This document shows, in pieces, positions 1 to 5,690 of a DNA stretch of 15,776 nt (position 1 is the first letter of the stretch; each line of letters begins with the position of its first letter). The notes under the pieces were generated by a model, which was not told the DNA's origin, did no database searches, and was given only the letters and a program-made list of their open reading frames with translations. Source of the stretch: UKL13-2 sp031430555 (GTDB lineage Bacteria; Pseudomonadota; Gammaproteobacteria; Burkholderiales; Usitatibacteraceae); assembly GCA_031430555.1 (NCBI GenBank), contig JANPBQ010000228.1, forward strand, positions 1 to 15,776, given 5' to 3'. Both the position numbers and the translations under genes were made by a program.

Positions 1-22
1 CTAGTGTCGTGACACAGAAGTA
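1..22 (+). repeat. left terminal inverted repeat
   Basis: This is a 22-bp arm starting CTAGTGTCGT, repeated in inverted orientation at 171-192 with one mismatch. Its first 13 bases include a short self-complementary tip, GTGTC-GT-GACAC. Confidence 0.8.
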
Positions 23-170
23 GCGATACAAATGAAACGGATGGATTTTTTCGCAGGGCAAGGCGCGAGGAGGCGACCCCGGCCTACTACATGCCGGGGC
101 AGGCTGCGCACCGCTATGGCAACGACGAGCAACGCTGCCATGCGGAAAAAGACGCCGTTTAATGTTTCGA

Positions 171-192
171 TACTTCTGTGTCGCGACACTAG
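171..192 (-). repeat. right terminal inverted repeat
   Basis: This is the 22-bp partner of 1-22 on the opposite strand. It contains the perfect 12-bp palindrome GTGTCGCGACAC. The stop codon of the neighbouring regulator gene begins only two bases beyond its outer end. Confidence 0.8.
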
Positions 193-193
193 G

Positions 194-673
194 TCAAGCG
201 CGTGGGGGGGGCAACTGGAAGACGAGGTAGCGATTCGCCGAATACAACGGCCCGGAAACACCTACTGTCTTCTGCACGATGCCCCACAAGTCCACGAAGA
301 TGGGGGACTCATGATTAGCTTGATAGTTCTTTTGATTTCCAATCCATTTGGCCGTCATCAGGCCGGAGCTCTCGAGACGCGCCAGCTCGCGTTGTACCGC
401 ACCAGAACCAGATCCGAACTTGCCAATAATTTCATTGGCAAAGAAGCTGCGATCCGGCAGGCCAAAGAGCAAACCCAGCACGCGTTGCTGCGTGGTGGTG
501 AAGAGCGCATCGGCGAGGCCGCTGGCCGCGAGCGGCGCTTCCTGTGTGGTGATCTGGTAAGGGGCAGTCGCCTCACGCACCACCCATGGCGCGCGCACGG
601 GTTTTTTCGACGCCACCGTTTTGCCGACAATGCGACCGCCCTTTGCCGAAACCGATTTTTTCGTAGTACCCAT
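194..673 (-). CDS. winged-helix transcriptional regulator, probably C-terminally truncated
   Basis: The 159-residue product has a basic, Lys/Ala-rich N-terminal tail (residues 1-30) and a winged-helix domain at about 55-139. The key stretch is LFTTTQQRVLGLLFG, then GSGAVQRELARLESSGL as recognition helix, then the wing (WIGNQKNYQAN) and SPIFVDLWGIVQKTVG. This matches the small wHTH regulators that occur alone or fused to a nucleotidyltransferase domain. After GPL (residues 141-143) the family pattern stops and a short unrelated tail (YSANRYLVFQLPPPRA) runs to the stop beside the MITE-like element, so I infer truncation or frameshift. The tail contains a C8 tract on the coding strand (204-211). 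The chosen ATG at 673 keeps the compact basic N-terminus. An alternative ATG at 769 overlaps the tatD stop by one base (TGATG) and would add 32 residues. No clear ribosome binding site is seen for the ATG at 673. The DNA target is unknown. Confidence 0.6.
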   Translation of the reverse strand: MGTTKKSVSAKGGRIVGKTVASKKPVRAPWVVREATAPYQITTQEAPLAASGLADALFTTTQQRVLGLLFGLPDRSFFANEIIGKFGSGSGAVQRELARLESSGLMTAKWIGNQKNYQANHESPIFVDLWGIVQKTVGVSGPLYSANRYLVFQLPPPRA

Positions 674-768
674 ATTGGCATTGTCAAGATTGCCCAGAAA
701 GGCGCGCCCGTGCTCGTGATTGACTTGTTTATGCTGGTATCCACCGATATGGCATCGGCACACCCGCA

Positions 769-1545
769 TCAACGCGGACGCGCGTCTGCGAACAAGCGGA
801 AAAAGTTTTCGGTAGTCGCGGCGGCGATTTCTTCAACCGCTACGCCGCGCAGAGTGGCGATGTATTCGGCCACATAACGCACATAGCCGGGTTGATTCAT
901 CTTGCCGCGGAAAGGCGTTGGTGCCAGGTAAGGCGAATCGGTTTCGATCAGCATGCGGTCCAGCGGTACGCGCTTCGCCACCTCTTGCAACGCTTTGGCG
1001 CTTTTAAAGGTGACGATTCCGGAGAAGGATATGTGGAAATTCATCGCGATCGCCGCGTCGGCAATTTCCTGTGTTTCCGTGAAGCAATGCATCACGCCGC
1101 CGACTTCCGCAGCACCCCCTTCTTTCATTAGCCTCAACGTATCCGCTGAGGAATTTCGCGTGTGAATGACGAGCGGTTTGCCGCACTGTTTCGCTGCGCG
1201 GATATGGATGCGAAAACGTTCGCGCTGCCAATCGAGCGGCTCGGTCAAGCGGAAGTAGTCCAATCCGGTTTCGCCGATCGCGACCACTTTAGGGTGATCC
1301 GCCATCGCGAGCAACTCTTCCAGCGTGGCTTCATGATCATCGACTTGCTCGTCGGGATGCACGCCTGCCGAGCACCACATGTTGTCATTCATCTCCGCCA
1401 CGCGCAGCACGTCGGGAAACGTCTTAAACGTGGTCGAAATCGTCAGCGCGTGGGTGACGCGGTTGTCGCGCATCAATTGCAAGACCGCGTCGCGATCGGC
1501 GGCGAGCTCGGGGAAATCCAGATGGCAATGCGAGTCGATAAACAT
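769..1545 (-). CDS. tatD: TatD-family metal-dependent hydrolase (DNase)
   Basis: This 258-residue TIM-barrel hydrolase belongs to the TatD/YcfH family, cytoplasmic metal-dependent enzymes with 3'-5' exonuclease activity in characterised members. The expected metal ligands are present: H6 and H8 in DSHCH, E92 in GETGLDY, H128 in IHTR, H153 in MHCF and D203 in ETDSPYLAP. GVHP at 61-64 is another family signature. The length is normal. I chose the ATG at 1545 because the family begins with M-hydrophobic-DSHCHLD; a GTG at 1563 would add six residues and lies across the -10 box. The gene follows pilZ in the Pseudomonas arrangement (mltG-tmk-holB-pilZ-tatD). Here it is separated from pilZ by two genes on the other strand, so it needs its own promoter. 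Its stop overlaps a possible start of the downstream regulator. Confidence 0.95.
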   Translation of the reverse strand: MFIDSHCHLDFPELAADRDAVLQLMRDNRVTHALTISTTFKTFPDVLRVAEMNDNMWCSAGVHPDEQVDDHEATLEELLAMADHPKVVAIGETGLDYFRLTEPLDWQRERFRIHIRAAKQCGKPLVIHTRNSSADTLRLMKEGGAAEVGGVMHCFTETQEIADAAIAMNFHISFSGIVTFKSAKALQEVAKRVPLDRMLIETDSPYLAPTPFRGKMNQPGYVRYVAEYIATLRGVAVEEIAAATTENFFRLFADARPR

Positions 1546-1551
1546 TGCGCT

Positions 1552-1557
1552 ATTATC
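1552..1557 (-). promoter_or_regulatory. -10 box of tatD, implying a leaderless transcript
   Basis: GATAAT on the minus strand matches the sigma-70 -10 consensus at five of six positions. It ends exactly six bases before the tatD ATG at 1545, so transcription would start at or next to the A of the start codon. No Shine-Dalgarno is present. The -35 region is poor (TTTTGA with a 16-bp spacer is the best I see). Confidence 0.5.
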
Positions 1558-1733
1558 GCCCACCCGTCGTCGATCAAAATCGATCTCTTACCCACCGCCA
1601 ATCGAGCAAAGGGAAATTTTCATGGTGGGTGCCCACGGGCCGGTGAAAAGGGTTACTCTCACAGTTGTCCGATGTTCATGCATCGGTAAATTGCCGTATT
1701 TATTTTCGATTCACAAACTGAAAGGATCGCCAA

Positions 1734-1907
1734 TTGGCCAAACCTAACTACGACTTCGCGAAACGCCAGAAAGAACTCGCCAAAAAAGCCAAAAAAGAAG
1801 AAAAGCGCCTGCGCAAACTCGCTGCCGGAGAAACACCTTCAGCCGATGACGCCGCCGATGAACCGGATGACGATGCCGCCGAACCGGCGGAGAAACCGGC
1901 TGCGTAA
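1734..1907 (+). CDS. small highly charged hypothetical protein, 57 aa
   Basis: The product is MAKPNYDFAKRQKELAKKAK... followed by a Lys/Glu/Arg-rich helix (about residues 8-32) and an acidic, Ala/Pro-rich tail (33-57) with DDAADEPDDDAAEPAE. It begins with TTG at 1734. The start is supported by the Shine-Dalgarno AAAGGA at 1721-1726, seven bases upstream, and by the MAKPNY N-terminus, which I associate with a short conserved hypothetical protein of betaproteobacteria. The basic half followed by an acidic half suggests a soluble coiled or disordered protein that may contact nucleic acid or a partner protein, but no function is known to me. It lies 60 bp upstream of the LOG-family gene on the same strand and may be cotranscribed with it. 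It has no signal peptide, membrane segment or cysteine. Confidence 0.8.
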   Translation: MAKPNYDFAKRQKELAKKAKKEEKRLRKLAAGETPSADDAADEPDDDAAEPAEKPAA

Positions 1908-1955
1908 CGCACACTATCGAGGTAAATCGGCAAGTCGGGTGCCATCACCGCCCGC

Positions 1956-1961
1956 TATAAT
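1956..1961 (+). promoter_or_regulatory. consensus -10 box of the LOG-family gene, implying a leaderless transcript
   Basis: A perfect TATAAT ends six bases before the ATG at 1968, the same spacing as at tatD. Transcription from it would start at about the A of the start codon. The box lies inside a small dyad, GCCCG (1950-1954) with CGGGC (1962-1966). No good -35 is visible 16-18 bp upstream, and no Shine-Dalgarno precedes the ATG. Confidence 0.55.
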
Positions 1962-1967
1962 CGGGCC

Positions 1968-2573
1968 ATGAGAAAACTCGATGCCCTGTGTCTATTTTGC
2001 GGCTCCAGCGCCGGGGCCCAACCCGCATACGCAATGGCTGCCGCCGACTTTGGAATGACTCTGGCTGAACGTAACATCCGTCTCGTCTACGGAGGCGGCA
2101 GCGTCGGATTGATGGGCGTCGCCGCCGATGCGTGCCTCGCCGCCGGCGGTCAGGTGATCGGCGTGATACCGAAACTCTTGATGGACAAAGAAGTCGGGCA
2201 TCACGGCATTACCCAAATGCATATCGTCGACAACATGCATGAACGCAAAGCGCTGATGACCGAATTGTGCGATGGCTTCATCGCCCTGCCCGGCGGGTTC
2301 GGCACCCTCGACGAGTTGTTCGAGGCGCTCACATGGCTGCAACTGGGATATCACCAAAAGCCCGTCGGATTGCTCAATGTGAACGGCTTTTTCGACCATC
2401 TCGTCCAATTCATCGATCATTCACAAGGTGAGCGATTTCTTCGCGATGTGCATCGCCGTTCGCTGAATGTGGATGTGGACCTTGATAAATTGATCGAAAA
2501 ATTGCGCGTGGCGGAAATACCCGATACCGCCAAATGGCTCGATCAAGCTAGATTCAATCTGAGCGCCACGTAG
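1968..2573 (+). CDS. LOG-family (TIGR00730) nucleotide 5'-monophosphate phosphoribohydrolase
   Basis: This 201-residue Rossmann-fold protein belongs to the LOG family ('lysine decarboxylase-like' in older annotation). Characterised members hydrolyse cytokinin riboside 5'-monophosphates or related nucleoside monophosphates to free base and ribose 5-phosphate. The signature PGGFGTLDE is at 108-116 and contains the catalytic Glu. YGGGSVGLMG at 41-50 forms the phosphate-binding loop, and HERKALM at 91-97 carries the conserved Arg and Lys. CLFCGSSAG at 8-16 starts the first strand. The length is typical of the short, type I LOG proteins. The ATG at 1968 gives the family N-terminus and follows a TATAAT box directly. 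The gene converges on pilZ with 24 bp between the stops. The natural substrate in this bacterium cannot be told from sequence. Confidence 0.93.
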   Translation: MRKLDALCLFCGSSAGAQPAYAMAAADFGMTLAERNIRLVYGGGSVGLMGVAADACLAAGGQVIGVIPKLLMDKEVGHHGITQMHIVDNMHERKALMTELCDGFIALPGGFGTLDELFEALTWLQLGYHQKPVGLLNVNGFFDHLVQFIDHSQGERFLRDVHRRSLNVDVDLDKLIEKLRVAEIPDTAKWLDQARFNLSAT

Positions 2574-2597
2574 GAAAACGCTAATACGGCAACGCGC

Positions 2598-2984
2598 TTA
2601 AAGCGTCGACGTTGGCCGGTCGGATTTGGCCACGGGTGCCAGCAATCCTTCAATTTTCTTCTTCAATTCTTTGCCGACCTCGCTATCGGGAAGTCGGATG
2701 CCCACACCTTGCGGGCGGTTGCCCTGTGCGTGAGGCGGATTGATCCACGCCACCACGCCAGTCATCGGAATTTTCACGGGCTCTTCGAGGAACGTCAGCA
2801 CCACCAGAACTTCGTCGCCCAGCTGGTGCGGCTTGGTACTTTGCATGAACAAGCCGCCGCCCTTCAATAGCGGCATCCACGCGGCATAAAGTGCGCTTTT
2901 GCCCTTGAGGTTAAGCGATATCACGTCAGGCCGCCGGATCGGCGTGACGTTGGCACCAGTCATTGTGGGATTGTCTGCGCTCAT
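2598..2984 (-). CDS. pilZ: PilZ-domain type IV pilus assembly protein
   Basis: The 128-residue single-domain PilZ protein is the last gene of the minus-strand run, 10 bp after holB. The order tmk-holB-pilZ is the one in which PilZ was defined as needed for type IV pilus biogenesis. The PilZ beta-barrel spans about residues 19-115, with LLKGGGLFMQS at 39-49, the strand LGDEVLVVLTFLEEPVKIPMTGVVAWINP and RPQGVGIRLP at 90-99. The canonical c-di-GMP-binding residues are missing: there is no D/N-x-S-x-x-G, since KGGG occupies that position, and no properly placed RxxxR. That is expected for the true pilus PilZ, which binds partner proteins such as PilB and FimX-type proteins rather than c-di-GMP. 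No Shine-Dalgarno is evident, so translation may be coupled to holB. The C-terminal tail is disordered and polar. Confidence 0.9.
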   Translation of the reverse strand: MSADNPTMTGANVTPIRRPDVISLNLKGKSALYAAWMPLLKGGGLFMQSTKPHQLGDEVLVVLTFLEEPVKIPMTGVVAWINPPHAQGNRPQGVGIRLPDSEVGKELKKKIEGLLAPVAKSDRPTSTL

Positions 2985-2994
2985 GGGGCCGTCG

Positions 2995-4020
2995 TTATCG
3001 AATAGCTTGCGAATATGATATTAGCAATTGTTCCAGCAAAAGTCTCGCATTCAAGGGGTGGTGAACGCTGCGGCGCGCTTGCCGCAACTGCGATTCATAG
3101 CGGAACAGCGACGGCAAATTGACACGGGTCGCGATGCGGGAAATCGCCGCGCGGTGATCACGGTGATGGCGTACTTCGCCGGTGAACCTCGATAGTGCCA
3201 CGTCGCCGATCCAAGTTTGCAACCAGTCGAGAATGTTCGACAGTTCGTGTTTTTCAAACGCTTGCGCGGCGGCCAAGTAGTCGGCATCTTTTTCGGCCAG
3301 CATGTTGGTAAACGTCTTCCGATCAGTCTGGTAATCGGCATCCGCAAAGTTGATCGCATCCAACGGCGCACCACCCGATTGGGACAACGCGATGTCGGCA
3401 TTATCGACGCCCTTCGCGGTCATCCACGCCAGCGCACTCGCCTCGTCGGGCGCAGGCACCAGCAATTTTTGGCAACGACTTTTGATCGTCGCCATCAAGC
3501 GGCCAATGCGATCGGTGACGAGCAGGATTACCGTCTGCGGCGGCGGCTCTTCAAGCGTTTTCAATAGCGCATTCGCGGCGGCGGGATTCATCGCCTCGGC
3601 CGGATACACCAGCAAGACGCGAAATCCGGCGCGATGCGTGGTGAGCGTCATGAACATGCCAATGTCACGGATTTGCTCGATTTTGATCTCGCGGCTTTTT
3701 TTCTTTTCTTTGGTATCGCCGTCGGCGGGCGCATCCTGGGCGGCCGCATTGTCGGCGTCATCTTCATCGTGCGATTCGGGTCGCAGTTCGCGGAAGTCCG
3801 GATGATTGCCGTCGTGAAACCAGCCGCAGGCCGGGCAAATTCCGCAGGCGATGCCGGCATCCGGCGATTCGCACAACAGCGATTGCGAAATCGCGCGCGC
3901 ATATTCCAATTTGCCCACACCTTGTTTGCCGTAGACCAGCATGGCGTGCGGCAACAATTGGCGGCGCGACAATAGCTCCGTCAGTGGGGCGCGCTGCCAG
4001 GGTAGTATTTCAATGCTCAC
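2995..4020 (-). CDS. holB: DNA polymerase III subunit delta'
   Basis: This 341-residue AAA+ clamp-loader subunit is part of the DnaX complex that loads the beta sliding clamp. The degenerate P-loop GKQGVGKLE at 31-39 lacks the usual Ser/Thr after Lys, consistent with delta' not hydrolysing ATP. Cysteines 50, 59, 62 and 65 (the last three in CGICPAC) form the zinc site. The SRC motif (KSRCQ, 180-184) supplies the arginine finger acting in trans on gamma/tau. Residues about 81-110 form a low-complexity insert that is first acidic, then Ala/Asp-rich, then Lys-rich (EKKKSR); it lies between the zinc module and the next conserved helix. The gene starts with GTG at 4020 and overlaps the tmk stop by four bases (GTGA). 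Length is normal. Confidence 0.95.
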   Translation of the reverse strand: MSIEILPWQRAPLTELLSRRQLLPHAMLVYGKQGVGKLEYARAISQSLLCESPDAGIACGICPACGWFHDGNHPDFRELRPESHDEDDADNAAAQDAPADGDTKEKKKSREIKIEQIRDIGMFMTLTTHRAGFRVLLVYPAEAMNPAAANALLKTLEEPPPQTVILLVTDRIGRLMATIKSRCQKLLVPAPDEASALAWMTAKGVDNADIALSQSGGAPLDAINFADADYQTDRKTFTNMLAEKDADYLAAAQAFEKHELSNILDWLQTWIGDVALSRFTGEVRHHRDHRAAISRIATRVNLPSLFRYESQLRQARRSVHHPLNARLLLEQLLISYSQAIR

Positions 4021-4649
4021 GTTGCCGCCGCCGACGAGCCCGCCAACTCGGCAAGATGCGCGGCGAGATCCGCCTCGATTACCGACAGCGCGCGCGCGGA
4101 ATCGATGACCTTGATGCGCGCCGGGAATTTTGCGGCGCGCATCAAGTACGCCGCGCGAACATTGGTGAAAAATTCGCTCCGCTCGCGCTCGAATTTGTCC
4201 GGGTTCGCGGTAGCGCGATCAAGGCGCGCGCGGGCAACTTCAATCGGCGCATCGAACAGGAACGTCAAATCGGGCTGCAAGTTGCCGTGTACCCAGTTTT
4301 CCAGTGTCGCGATTCGCTCCTCCGATAGTCCACGGCCGCCGCATTGATACGCGTACGTCGAATCGGTGAATCGATCGCAAACCACCCATACGCCGTCGTC
4401 AAGCAGCGGCTCGATAGTTTCAATCAATTGCTCGCGCCTCGACGCGAACATCAGCAACGCCTCGGTGTCGGCATGCATTTTTTCATTCAGCAGCAGCGTG
4501 CGCAGTGTTTCACCCAGAGATGTGCCGCCGGGTTCGCGCGTGGACTGCACGCGAAATCCGCTTTTTTCGATGCAAGCGGCGATAAATGCCAGGTGCGAAG
4601 ATTTGCCTGCGCCGTCGATGCCTTCCAGTGTGATGAATTTTCCGCTCAT
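4017..4649 (-). CDS. tmk: thymidylate kinase
   Basis: This enzyme phosphorylates dTMP to dTDP with ATP in the cytoplasm, an essential step of dTTP synthesis. The 210 residues include the P-loop GIDGAGKSS at 10-18, the dTMP-binding REPGG at 38-42, DRFTDST at 92-98 and a LID region around RATANPDKFERE (145-156). Length and motifs fit the bacterial enzyme. The ATG at 4649 gives the standard MSGKFITLEG start. It lies 12 bp after mltG and overlaps holB by four bases, so tmk and holB are probably translationally coupled. Supplying dTTP and the clamp loader from adjacent genes is a widely conserved arrangement. Confidence 0.97.
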   Translation of the reverse strand: MSGKFITLEGIDGAGKSSHLAFIAACIEKSGFRVQSTREPGGTSLGETLRTLLLNEKMHADTEALLMFASRREQLIETIEPLLDDGVWVVCDRFTDSTYAYQCGGRGLSEERIATLENWVHGNLQPDLTFLFDAPIEVARARLDRATANPDKFERERSEFFTNVRAAYLMRAAKFPARIKVIDSARALSVIEADLAAHLAELAGSSAAAT

Positions 4650-4661
4650 TCGCCTGATTGC

Positions 4662-5660
4662 CTATCGGCCCAACTGGTACTTTGCGACGGCGCGATTGTG
4701 CTCATCGAGCGAGCGCGAAAAATAGTGGCTGCCATCGCCCTTTGCGACAAAGTATAGCTTGTCGGACTGCGCCGGATTCAGCGCGCCTTGCAACGAACCC
4801 GAGCCGGGCATGGCGATCGGTGTGGGCGGTAGTCCATCTCGCGTGTAAGTGTTGTAAGGCGTGTCGGCCGACAAATCGCGTCTGCGGATGTTGCCGTCAT
4901 AACTGCTTCCCATGCCGTAAATCACGGTGGGATCGGTCTGCAAGCGCATGGGTATTTTCAGTCGATTGATGAATACCGAGCCTATCAACGTGCGCTCGTC
5001 TGCCCGGCCCGTTTCCTTTTCAATGATCGACGCCATGATCAGCGCCTCGTAGGCGCTCTTGTACGGCAAATCTGCGGCGCGCTTCGCCCATGCGTCGGCA
5101 AGTTTTTTTCGCATGGCCTGATAACTCTTCTTGAGCAATTCAAGGTCGCTGATGCCGGCGGCGAATTGGTAAGTGTCCGGATAAAACAATCCCTCGGGAT
5201 GCGATTCGGCCGCGCCGATTTTCTTCAGCACCTCGGTGTCCGACAATCCCGTCAACGTGACCTTCACGCCTGCCGTCGATTCGAGTTGCCGGCGCATTCC
5301 GGCGAACGTGATGCCTTCGACAAACGTCACCGTGACCGGAATCACGTCGCCATCAACCATCTTGCGCAACAGCTCCAATGGAGTCAGGGGCTTGTCCAGT
5401 CGGTAGGAGCCCGCTTGAATGGCGGTCGATTGCGTTGCACGGCCAAGCAGCCAGAGAGATTGAGCATCGGGCAGCAGGCCCGCATCCGCCAATTGGCGCG
5501 AAATAGACTTGAGCGTCGCGCCTGGGCGCACCGTGAATTCAAACGACTCCTTCGCCGGCGGTAAGGGCAAGGGGCTCTGCGCAAAATGGTATGCCCATGC
5601 GGCCATGGCGAGGGCGGCGGTTGCGAACAGGCCCCCGACCAAGGCGAGACCCCGTTTCAT
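4662..5660 (-). CDS. mltG: endolytic murein transglycosylase MltG (YceG-like)
   Basis: This 332-residue inner-membrane enzyme cleaves nascent glycan strands internally and is thought to set glycan chain length. A single N-terminal membrane anchor spans about residues 4-25, with the rest periplasmic. A LysM-like region, FTVRPGATLKSISRQLADAG, lies at 42-61. The YceG catalytic domain follows, with EGLFYPDTYQF at 156-166 and MASIIEKETG at 209-218. Glu214, the first Glu of EKETG, corresponds to the catalytic residue of the family. LQTDPTVIYG, PYNTY and GLPPTPIAMPG (276-286) are further family blocks. It follows fabF by 30 bp. In enterobacteria pabC sits between fabF and mltG; that gene is absent here. 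Confidence 0.96.
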   Translation of the reverse strand: MKRGLALVGGLFATAALAMAAWAYHFAQSPLPLPPAKESFEFTVRPGATLKSISRQLADAGLLPDAQSLWLLGRATQSTAIQAGSYRLDKPLTPLELLRKMVDGDVIPVTVTFVEGITFAGMRRQLESTAGVKVTLTGLSDTEVLKKIGAAESHPEGLFYPDTYQFAAGISDLELLKKSYQAMRKKLADAWAKRAADLPYKSAYEALIMASIIEKETGRADERTLIGSVFINRLKIPMRLQTDPTVIYGMGSSYDGNIRRRDLSADTPYNTYTRDGLPPTPIAMPGSGSLQGALNPAQSDKLYFVAKGDGSHYFSRSLDEHNRAVAKYQLGR

Positions 5661-5690
5661 GGCGTCGTTGCGCTCGCGCTCAAGAATGGA

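Larger units (their letters stand above)
1..192. mobile_element. MITE-like element with terminal inverted repeats
   Basis: Positions 1-22 and 171-192 are inverted copies matching at 21 of 22 positions (the mismatch is at position 10). Both ends finish in CTAG and contain the near-palindrome GTGTCG(T/C)GACAC. Weaker inverted similarity continues inward for roughly 40 more bases: the left TTTTTTCGCAGGGCA region resembles the inverted right TTTTTCCGCATGGCA region. The middle holds a 7-bp hairpin, CCCCGGC at 77-83 with GCCGGGG at 93-99. There is no transposase, so this would be a non-autonomous element mobilised in trans. The left end coincides with the window edge, so a target-site duplication cannot be tested and the element may extend further. 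The family is not identified; a structured intergenic repeat of another kind is the alternative. Confidence 0.7.

Noticed and set aside
1..261. Minus-strand open frame of 86 codons reading through the repeat element
   Set aside because: Its composition is unlike any protein family I know, it has no ribosome binding site, and it is explained by the repeat plus the shifted frame of the regulator tail.
32..877. 281-codon plus-strand open frame across the regulator and the tatD end
   Set aside because: It is antisense to two recognisable genes, Arg/His-rich as expected of a shadow frame in GC-rich DNA, and has no family motif.
1622..1747. Possible 41-codon upstream ORF (ATG at 1622 after AAAGGGA) overlapping the TTG start of the small protein
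   Set aside because: The ribosome-binding-like sequence is tempting, but the translation has no recognisable pattern. I treat it as chance; conservation of the frame would revive it.
2574..2600. Small palindrome CGCTT-A-AAGCG between the LOG gene and pilZ as a bidirectional terminator
   Set aside because: The loop of one base cannot form a normal hairpin and there is no T tract on either side.
4085..4100. Alternating CG run inside tmk as a Z-DNA or simple repeat feature
   Set aside because: It is short, lies in conserved coding sequence and is explained by Arg/Ala codons.
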